A DNA stretch of 64,000 bases from Nemorincola caseinilytica (lineage in GTDB: Bacteria; Bacteroidota; Bacteroidia; Chitinophagales; Chitinophagaceae): NCBI RefSeq assembly GCF_039540515.1, contig NZ_BAABFA010000023.1, positions 62,001 to 126,000 of the forward strand. Direction: 5' to 3'. Below are positions 50,987 to 58,131 of this stretch, in pieces. The notes beneath the pieces were generated by a model. It saw only the letters and a list, made by a program, of their open reading frames with translations. It searched no databases and was not told where the DNA came from. How positions within the stretch are numbered: the first letter of the stretch is position 1; each line of letters starts with the position of its first letter. The translations under genes and the position numbers were made by a program.

Positions 50987-52357
50987 ATGAAGAGAACGAT
51001 GCGCCGTATAGCCATAGGGTGTAGCATGGTGGCCATGCTGCTATCGGCATGCGGTGGCAGCAAAGGGCCTGTGACCTTTACCGAAGACGTAGCGCCTATA
51101 CTGTACAGCAATTGTACCGGGTGCCATAGGCTGGGGGGAAGCGCACATTTTTCGCTGGTCACCTTCGAGGATGCGAAGAAATATGCCGCGGCCAATGCCT
51201 ATGTGACCCGGAACCGCATAATGCCGCCATGGCCTGCCGACCCGCACTATACCACCTTTACCCGCCAGCGTGTGATGAGCGAGGACGATATAAAAGTATT
51301 GGAGCAATGGGTGGCCGGTGGCACACTGCCCGGGCCGGATGATAAACTGCCTGCGTTGCCCACATATCCCGTGGGCTCGGAGGTGGGGCAGCCCGATGTG
51401 CGCATACCTGTACCGCCCTACAGGATACCGGCCAATAGCGTAGACAAATTCCTGCTGGTGAAGGTGCCCTTCGAGCTGCCGCAGGATACCTTCGCTGCAC
51501 TGATAGAGTTCGTGCCGGGGCGCAGCAATGTGGTACACCATGTGAACGGCGATATGGTGAAGTACGAGTATGAGCGGAAGAAAGATGTTTTTGCCGGAGA
51601 GCGTATACTGGATATGGTGGCCGATACCGCTACGCTACTACAGGCCTATGAACGGCTGGCGCTGCCCAATGATGATGGCTCTTACCCCGTGCTGCAGAAG
51701 TCGGTGGTGAACTACCTGCCGGGCGTGTTCGGGCAGCGGTACCCGGACGGGCTGGGCGGCTACAGGCTGCCCAGGAAGGGCGCTTTCCTGCTGAACGACC
51801 TGCACTATGGCTTTACCAACAGGGACGAGATATTGGATAGTTCCTACATCAACATCTTCTTCTCCCCGGCGCCGCCCAACAGGCCCGTGAAGGAATTTCA
51901 ACTGGGTACGCTGGGAGTGGCACCCGTGGAGCCCGACCTGGTGCTGGAGCCCAATACGGTGAAGACCGTATATAGCAGGTATACCATACCTGCCGACATA
52001 TCGGTACTGACGGTGAACCCGCATATGCACCTGCTGGGCAAGAGCTTCAAAGGGTATGCGCTGCAGCCCAATGGCGATACCATACGCCTCATATCCATAC
52101 CGCGATGGGATTTCAACTGGCAGTATTTCTATACCTTCAGAAAGATGGTACGCATACCGGCAGGCAGCACCATAGTGGCCGAGGGGGTGTATGACAATAC
52201 GAAACAGAACCCCAATAACCCGTTCAGCCCGCCGCAGCAGGTATCGGACAGGAAGGGGAGCATGAAGGCCACGGACGAGATGTTCCAGTTCATCATCACC
52301 TACCTGCCCTATATGCCGGGGGATGAGAACGTGAGCCTGGAGACCAACGGACGTTAA
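50987..52357 (+). CDS. Lipoprotein with cytochrome c and copper type II monooxygenase-like domains
   Basis: The 456-aa protein has a lipoprotein signal (VAMLLSAC) and a single haem c motif CTGCH in VAPILYSNCTGCHRLGG. A large region resembling the ascorbate-dependent copper type II monooxygenase (PHM-like) fold follows: VVHHVNGDMVKY, NPHMHLLGKSFKGYA and the MKATDEMFQF region, which would supply His, His-x-His and Met copper ligands. The N-terminal haem could pass electrons to the copper sites. The substrate is unknown. It is followed 64 nt later by a thioredoxin-like gene. Confidence 0.82.
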   Translation: MKRTMRRIAIGCSMVAMLLSACGGSKGPVTFTEDVAPILYSNCTGCHRLGGSAHFSLVTFEDAKKYAAANAYVTRNRIMPPWPADPHYTTFTRQRVMSEDDIKVLEQWVAGGTLPGPDDKLPALPTYPVGSEVGQPDVRIPVPPYRIPANSVDKFLLVKVPFELPQDTFAALIEFVPGRSNVVHHVNGDMVKYEYERKKDVFAGERILDMVADTATLLQAYERLALPNDDGSYPVLQKSVVNYLPGVFGQRYPDGLGGYRLPRKGAFLLNDLHYGFTNRDEILDSSYINIFFSPAPPNRPVKEFQLGTLGVAPVEPDLVLEPNTVKTVYSRYTIPADISVLTVNPHMHLLGKSFKGYALQPNGDTIRLISIPRWDFNWQYFYTFRKMVRIPAGSTIVAEGVYDNTKQNPNNPFSPPQQVSDRKGSMKATDEMFQFIITYLPYMPGDENVSLETNGR

Positions 52358-52421
52358 GAATACTTTGTCATGTATCTTCTGCCGGTTCCCTAACTTTACC
52401 TCACAAAAAACAGACGAACAT

Positions 52422-53036
52422 ATGAAGAACACATTCATTGCCATAGCGGCCTCGGTGGTGACACTGGTATCGGGTGGCGCATATGCACAGAGCAAGACAC
52501 TACAGGTGGGTGATGCACTGCCCGCGGCGAACGAGCCTATGAAGAACGCTACCGATGGTGGCGAAATGGTGTACAGCAAAGCGGCAGGTAAGAACGGCCT
52601 GCTGGTGATGTTCTCTTGCAATACATGCCCCTTTGTGGTGAAGAACGAGGGTACTACCGCAAAGACCATAGAATATGCCCGTGAGCATGGTATAGGTGTA
52701 GTGATCATCAACTCTAACGAGGCAAAGCGCGAGGGCGACGACTCTTTTGAAGCCATGAAGCGCTATGCCCGCAAGCAGGGCTATAAGGTGCCCTACCTGG
52801 CAGATGCCAACTCTACCCTGGCCAATGCATATGGCGCCAACCATACACCCGAGATATTCCTCTTCGACAAGAAGAGCAAGCTGGTATACAAGGGCGCTAT
52901 GAGCGATAACCCCGGTACGCCCGAGGAGGCAAAAGTGATGTACATAAACAATGCCATAGACGCGGTAGTGGCCGGCAAACAGCCCGATCCCGCCAGTACG
53001 AAGTCGATAGGATGCAGCATAAAAAGGAAAGCATAA
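52422..53036 (+). CDS. Secreted thioredoxin/peroxiredoxin-like protein
   Basis: The 204-aa product (start MKNTFIAIAASVVTLVSGG) has a signal peptide ending AYAQ. The thioredoxin fold carries the redox motif MFSCNTCPFV (CxxC), VIINSNEAKREGDDSFEAMK, YKVPYLADANSTLANAYGA and a cis-proline TPEIFLFD. It is of the AhpC/TlpA-like 'thioredoxin family' with a C-terminal STKSIGCSIKRK tail (an extra Cys). It may keep envelope cysteines or the adjacent haem-copper protein reduced (inference). Confidence 0.88.
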   Translation: MKNTFIAIAASVVTLVSGGAYAQSKTLQVGDALPAANEPMKNATDGGEMVYSKAAGKNGLLVMFSCNTCPFVVKNEGTTAKTIEYAREHGIGVVIINSNEAKREGDDSFEAMKRYARKQGYKVPYLADANSTLANAYGANHTPEIFLFDKKSKLVYKGAMSDNPGTPEEAKVMYINNAIDAVVAGKQPDPASTKSIGCSIKRKA

Positions 53037-53145
53037 AATATAGTGATGAAAATATTTAATGTGATACGCCCGGTCATGCCGGGCGTTTTGCATTTTCATA
53101 ACTATAGCCAATGTTAAGTTGACATTATCATTTTCAAAGATCATG

Positions 53146-53153
53146 TATCTTTG
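53146..53153 (+). promoter_or_regulatory. -7 box (TATCTTTG) of purF-like gene
   Basis: TATCTTTG ends 7 nt before the ATG at 53161 and rules out the longer frame starting at 53119. Confidence 0.7.
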
Positions 53154-53160
53154 CGGCCTC

Positions 53161-55005
53161 ATGTCTGACGCAATAAAGCACGAATGTGGCCTGGCCTACA
53201 TTCGGTTACTAAAGCCGCTCTCATTTTACCTCCAGAAGTACGGATCTGCATTTTTCGGGCTCAACAAGCTGTACCTGCTAATGGAAAAGCAGCACAACCG
53301 TGGACAGGACGGTGCAGGTATAGCCACAGTGAAGCTGAACACCGAACCGGGGCACCAGTTCATGCACAGGCTGCGCATAGCGGGCCCGCAGGCCATATCG
53401 CAGATATTCCAGAACATAAGCCAGGAAGTGGGCGAGCTGGAAAAGATGTACCCCGAGATAATGCAGCACCCCGGCCTGATGAAGGGCTACATGAAATTTG
53501 TGGGAGAGGTGATGCTGGGCCATCTGCGCTACGGTACACAGGGCAAGAACAATGTAGAGTTCTGCCACCCGTTCGTGAAGTCGCACATCAACCCTACCCG
53601 CAACCTCACCATGGCGGGCAACTTCAACCTGGTGAATACCGACGAGCTTTTCTCTAAACTGGGGCAGCACCCCAATACCACCCTGCGCGAAAGCGACCTG
53701 GGCGCTATGATAGAGACCATACACTACTACCTGTGCCAGGCCGATGACAGCGACCGGGCATCGCTGAACATAGAGGGCATACTGAAACAGGCCACCATCA
53801 ACTTTGACGGTGGATATGTGTTCTGCGGACTGGTGGGCAATGGCGACAGCTTTGTGATGCGCGACCCCAATGGCATACGGCCATGCTATTACTACCAGAG
53901 CGATGAGGTAGTGGTAGCAGCATCGGAAAGGGCGGCCATAATGACCTCTTTCAATGTGGCGCAGGCCGATGTACGCAAGCTGGAACCCGGCCATGCCCTG
54001 ATAGTGAACTCTCGTGGCGAAGTGAAAAATGCAGAGATACTGGCCCCGCGAAAGCTGACGGCCTGTAGTTTTGAGCGCATTTACTTCAGTCGCGGCAGCG
54101 ACCCCGATATATACCGCGAGCGTATGGCACTGGGCCGCAACCTGGCAGGCAGGGTGCTAACAGCGCTGGACAACCACCTGAAGCATACGATAGTATCGTT
54201 CATTCCCAATACGGCAGAGACGGCGTTCTATGGCCTTATAAAGGGACTGGAGGACTACCTGAAAGACATACAGATACAGCGCATACTGGCCCGCCCCGAT
54301 ATGCCGGAGGATGAGATGCGCGAACTGGTGCATCGCCGTGTGCGCATAGAGAAGATAGCCATAAAGGACGTGAAAATGCGCACCTTCATTACCGAAGATG
54401 CATCGCGCAATGAGATGGTACAGCACGTTTATGACATAACATACGGTACCGTAGAGCGCGGTGTAGATACACTGGTAGTGATAGACGACTCTATAGTGCG
54501 TGGCACCACCCTGAAGGAGAGCATCATAAAGATGCTGAACAGGCTGGGGCCCAAGCGCATCATCATAGTATCGTCGGCGCCGCAGATACGCTACCCCGAC
54601 TGCTATGGCATAGATATGAGCCGCATGGGCGATTTCATAGCCTTCCAGGCGGCCGTATCGCTGCTGGCAGATGCAGGCCAGGAGGGTAAGCTGCAGGATA
54701 TATATGCCCAATGCAAGGCGGCGGATGCTGCAGGCAAGCTGCATGAGGAGAACTTTGTGAAGGGCGTATACGACTCGTTCACCGATGAGCAGATAAGCAA
54801 GAAGATAGCCACCATGTTGCGCCACGAAGAGGTGCAGGCAGAGGTGGATGTGATATACCAATCGCTGGAGGGGCTGTATGATGCATGCCCGCACAACCAG
54901 GGCGACTGGTACTTTACCGGCAATTACCCCACACCCGGTGGCAACCGTGTGGCCAACCGTGCCTTCATGAAATACATGGAGAAGCAGGAGGGCAGGGGGT
55001 ATTAA
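53161..55005 (+). CDS. Amidophosphoribosyltransferase-like protein (large PurF homolog)
   Basis: PurF makes phosphoribosylamine from PRPP and glutamine. The 614-aa product begins MSDAIKHECGLAYIR: Cys9 would become the N-terminal nucleophile after propeptide removal. The glutaminase domain shows NRGQDGAGIA, GHLRYGTQG and GNFNLVN. The PRPP loop is VVIDDSIVRGTTLKESI. Compared with a classic ~470-aa PurF there is an extra ~50-residue block (YLKDIQIQRILARPDM to RRVRIEKIAIKDV) and a longer C-terminus. A long paralog of this type occurs in Bacteroidota; whether it is the main PurF is uncertain. Confidence 0.88.
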   Translation: MSDAIKHECGLAYIRLLKPLSFYLQKYGSAFFGLNKLYLLMEKQHNRGQDGAGIATVKLNTEPGHQFMHRLRIAGPQAISQIFQNISQEVGELEKMYPEIMQHPGLMKGYMKFVGEVMLGHLRYGTQGKNNVEFCHPFVKSHINPTRNLTMAGNFNLVNTDELFSKLGQHPNTTLRESDLGAMIETIHYYLCQADDSDRASLNIEGILKQATINFDGGYVFCGLVGNGDSFVMRDPNGIRPCYYYQSDEVVVAASERAAIMTSFNVAQADVRKLEPGHALIVNSRGEVKNAEILAPRKLTACSFERIYFSRGSDPDIYRERMALGRNLAGRVLTALDNHLKHTIVSFIPNTAETAFYGLIKGLEDYLKDIQIQRILARPDMPEDEMRELVHRRVRIEKIAIKDVKMRTFITEDASRNEMVQHVYDITYGTVERGVDTLVVIDDSIVRGTTLKESIIKMLNRLGPKRIIIVSSAPQIRYPDCYGIDMSRMGDFIAFQAAVSLLADAGQEGKLQDIYAQCKAADAAGKLHEENFVKGVYDSFTDEQISKKIATMLRHEEVQAEVDVIYQSLEGLYDACPHNQGDWYFTGNYPTPGGNRVANRAFMKYMEKQEGRGY

Positions 55006-55150
55006 TTCGACAATGCGATAATGCGTGAATGTGCCGGTCTGTAAATGAGATAATGTGGGGAATGGTGATCATTCCCCTTTTTTCTTGTAGTGGTTAAACC
55101 TTATCTTGCTACCGCTATCTAAGCGTATATCTTTTTCAAATACACACACC

Positions 55151-56026
55151 ATGAAAATATTCATATCGGGAGCTTCGGGACTGGTGGGCAGCAACTGCCT
55201 GAAACATTTTACAGAGATGGGCTGCGAGGTAGTGGGCTCTTATTTCTCGTTCCAGACAGATGATACCGTATTCTATGACACGCTGAACCCCGAGCATCCG
55301 TACAACTTCAACATAGAAGAATTCGCGCCTGATGTGATAGTGCATTGTGGGGCCCTCACACATGTGGACCATTGCGAGACGCACCCCGAGGAGAGCTACG
55401 ACAAGACGGTACAGAGCACTATAAACCTGGTAGCAGTGGCCAAGGCGTGCAATAGCCGCATGGTATATATATCTACCGATTACGTTTTTGACGGTGCTAC
55501 CGGCCCTTACAGCGAGGATGCCCCGGTGAACCCCATAAGCGTATATGCCCGCCACAAGCTGGAAGCAGAGCAACTGGTACTGCGCGAGATAAAAGATGCC
55601 CTGGTACTGCGCGTGACCAATGTATATGGCGACGAGCTGCGCGGCAAGAACTTTGTGGCGCGTATAATGGACCAATGCAGGAACAAGCAGAAGCTGACAC
55701 TGAAACTACCCTATGACCAGTACGCATCGCCGGCCAATGCATGGGATATAGCGCGTGCCATGTATGTGCTGCTACGCGATGCTAAGAGCGGTATATACCA
55801 TATAGGCAGCACCGACTACCTGAACCGTGTGGAGCTGGCCCTGCGTGTGCTCAGCTATTTCCCCGATGCAGAGTATGACCTGGTGCCGATGAGCACTGCC
55901 GATATGAAGCAACCCGCGCCGAGGCCCCTGCTGGGTGGTTTTGTGAAGATGAAGTTCAGCAACGAATACCCTGAATTCCTCTTTGGCAATGTGGACAGCT
56001 ATATGCGCAGTAAGACTCTCGAATAG
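55151..56026 (+). CDS. RmlD/SDR-type dTDP-4-dehydrorhamnose reductase-like protein
   Basis: The 291-aa product (start MKIFISGASGLVGSN) is an NAD(P)-binding extended SDR. It has the Rossmann motif GASGLVG, the catalytic Ser/Tyr-x-x-x-Lys in YISTDYVFDG and YARHKLEAE, and LRVTNVYG. The family member RmlD makes dTDP-L-rhamnose, but the rest of the rml operon is absent, so another nucleotide-sugar or cofactor role is possible. It stands alone between PurF-like and glycosylasparaginase genes. Confidence 0.85.
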   Translation: MKIFISGASGLVGSNCLKHFTEMGCEVVGSYFSFQTDDTVFYDTLNPEHPYNFNIEEFAPDVIVHCGALTHVDHCETHPEESYDKTVQSTINLVAVAKACNSRMVYISTDYVFDGATGPYSEDAPVNPISVYARHKLEAEQLVLREIKDALVLRVTNVYGDELRGKNFVARIMDQCRNKQKLTLKLPYDQYASPANAWDIARAMYVLLRDAKSGIYHIGSTDYLNRVELALRVLSYFPDAEYDLVPMSTADMKQPAPRPLLGGFVKMKFSNEYPEFLFGNVDSYMRSKTLE

Positions 56027-56091
56027 TGCGTTCGCACTCAAAAATGCCCGCATTTTGAAATATTTGATTACTTTCAGCGAAAATCCCTTAC

Positions 56092-57111
56092 ATGTCCGAT
56101 CGCAGAAAGTTCGTAAAGCAGACCTTGCTTTCCTCAGCGGCCCTTTTATCGGGGTCTGCGCTTTCTGCCCGATCTACGTCTGCCCGGCCCGAAGAGGTGA
56201 CGTATGAGACCGTGAGGAACAAGCCAATAGTCATATCTACCTGGGATTTCGGTAAGGAGGCCAATGCAGGTGCATGGGCCGTACTGCAGCAGGATGGCCG
56301 TGCGGTAGATGCCGTAGAGGCCGGTGTGCGTATACCCGAGGCCGACCCCGGCAACCAGTCGGTAGGCTATGGCGGCCGCCCCGACAGGGATGGCCATGTG
56401 ACACTGGATGCCTGCATAATGGACGATAAGTACCGCTGTGGCTCTGTGGCCTGCCTGGAGCATATAAAGCATCCTATATCGGTAGCCAGGCTGGTGATGG
56501 AAAAGACCCCACATGTGATGCTGGTGGGCGAGGGTGCATTACAGTTCGCGCTGGAGAACGGTTTCAAAAAAGAAAAATTACTGACGGCCAAGAGCGAGGA
56601 AGAATGGAAGGAGTGGCTGCTGGAGCACAAATACAAACCCCAGAAGAATATAGAGAACCGCATGCCCGGCAGCAAGCACGACCATGATACCATAGGTATG
56701 GTGGCTATGGACAACCATGGCAATATGGGAGGCGCCTGTACCACCAGTGGCATGGCCTTCAAGCTGCGGGGGCGTGTGGGCGATTCGCCTATCATAGGCG
56801 CAGGCCTGTATGTGGACAATGAAGTGGGTTGCGCTACCAGCAGTGGGGTAGGAGAGGAGGTGATACGCATAGTAGGCGCACACCTGGTGGTAGAGCTGAT
56901 GCGCATGGGCTATCACCCCGAGGCTGCCTGCCGCAAGGCGGTAGAGCGCATAGCCAAGCGCAACCCTGCCGGTGCCAAAGACCTGCAGGTGGGTTTTCTG
57001 GCGCTGAACAAGCATGGCGAATATGGCGCCTATGCGCTGCAAGAGGGCTTCTCATATGCCGTACGCAGCGATAAAGAGGAGAATATCTACGAGGCGAAAC
57101 ATCTTTTCTGA
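56092..57111 (+). CDS. N4-(beta-N-acetylglucosaminyl)-L-asparaginase (Ntn hydrolase)
   Basis: Glycosylasparaginase cleaves the GlcNAc-Asn bond of glycoproteins. The 339-aa precursor has a twin-arginine-like N-terminus (DRRKFVKQTLLSSAALLSG). The autoproteolysis site is KHDHDTIGMVAMD: the Thr becomes the N-terminal nucleophile after cleavage. GGACTTSGMAFKLRGRVGDSP and CATSSGVGEEVIR are the substrate-binding signatures. It is likely periplasmic and involved in glycan use. It has its own spacing with no partner in an operon. Confidence 0.92.
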   Translation: MSDRRKFVKQTLLSSAALLSGSALSARSTSARPEEVTYETVRNKPIVISTWDFGKEANAGAWAVLQQDGRAVDAVEAGVRIPEADPGNQSVGYGGRPDRDGHVTLDACIMDDKYRCGSVACLEHIKHPISVARLVMEKTPHVMLVGEGALQFALENGFKKEKLLTAKSEEEWKEWLLEHKYKPQKNIENRMPGSKHDHDTIGMVAMDNHGNMGGACTTSGMAFKLRGRVGDSPIIGAGLYVDNEVGCATSSGVGEEVIRIVGAHLVVELMRMGYHPEAACRKAVERIAKRNPAGAKDLQVGFLALNKHGEYGAYALQEGFSYAVRSDKEENIYEAKHLF

Positions 57112-57224
57112 CCTTTTCTTCCGGCTTTTTTCGTATATTCGGTCATCTTCATGCCCCGATGTGCGACCTGTTCTCATTCCTGTCGCACTGGCATATTTTC
57201 TCACCTTTTTAATTTTTGTTCGCT

Positions 57225-57989
57225 ATGAGAATAGGTTTGATAGGATTTGGCAAAGCAGGAAAAGCCGTTGCATCGGTGATATTGCAGCACCCCGATATGG
57301 AGCTGGTGTGGGTACTGCGGCGGTCCGATGTATTAGAGAAGCGCTCTGTGGCAGAATTCCTGGGTGTATCGCCGGCAACAGGCACCGATGCCACCATCCA
57401 CTCGATAGAGCATGTAGATATAGAGCAGTTTCTCGATGAATATCCTGTGGACGGTATCATAGATTTTTCGCCGGCATCGGGCATATATACCTATGGCAGG
57501 GCTGCGGCCCGCCGTGGCATCACCATAATATCGGCCGTGTCTCATTATGCCGAGGCGGAGAAAGAGCTGCTGGCAGAGCTGGCACGGGAAACTGTTGTGT
57601 TCTGGTCGCCTAATATCACCCTTGGTGTGAACTACCTGCTTTTTGCAGGCAAATTCCTGAAGAAGATAGCCCCGTGGGCCGATATAGAAGTGGTAGAAGA
57701 GCACTTCAAACAAAAACAAGGAGTGTCGGGAACCGCACTGAAGATAGCCGAGGCGCTGGAGGTGAACATATCGGACATCAACTCTGTGAGGGCGGGTGGT
57801 ATAGTAGGCCGGCACGAGGTCATTTTTGGCTTCCCTTACCAAACAGTGCGCCTGATACACGAATCCATCTCGCGCGAGGCCTTTGGTAACGGGGTGATCT
57901 TCGCAGCGCAGAACCTGAAAGGGCTTGCTAACGGCCTGTACGATTTCGAAGATATATTGTTGCCCTACTTTTCTACAGGCAAGAACTGA
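57225..57989 (+). CDS. dapB: 4-hydroxy-tetrahydrodipicolinate reductase (DapB), divergent active site
   Basis: DapB reduces the dihydrodipicolinate precursor in lysine/meso-DAP synthesis. The 254-aa product (start MRIGLIGFGKAGKAV) has the NAD(P) fold and IIDFSPASGIYTY. The catalytic stretch EEHFKQKQGVSGTA aligns with the E. coli EGHHRHKVDAPSGTA pattern. The catalytic His and Lys of that motif appear conserved, but the second His is Phe and the DAP is shortened to GV. The protein is a normal length. Function is probably retained, judging by motif alignment only. Confidence 0.85.
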   Translation: MRIGLIGFGKAGKAVASVILQHPDMELVWVLRRSDVLEKRSVAEFLGVSPATGTDATIHSIEHVDIEQFLDEYPVDGIIDFSPASGIYTYGRAAARRGITIISAVSHYAEAEKELLAELARETVVFWSPNITLGVNYLLFAGKFLKKIAPWADIEVVEEHFKQKQGVSGTALKIAEALEVNISDINSVRAGGIVGRHEVIFGFPYQTVRLIHESISREAFGNGVIFAAQNLKGLANGLYDFEDILLPYFSTGKN

Positions 57990-58131
57990 TGCATCGTTCT
58001 TTCATGTGATGGTCACACCTGCCTATCATAGCAAATTATGCTGATACGCAAAATAGTATGAGTTAAATATCATTATTTTATCTTTCTCGTCAGAATATTT
58101 TATATTTTCGATTAATTAATTGAAAGATCAA

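Noticed and set aside
50854..51195. N-terminal extension of the nucleotidyltransferase
   Set aside because: It crosses the divergent promoter region and has no domain; the ATG at 50853 opens the family core.
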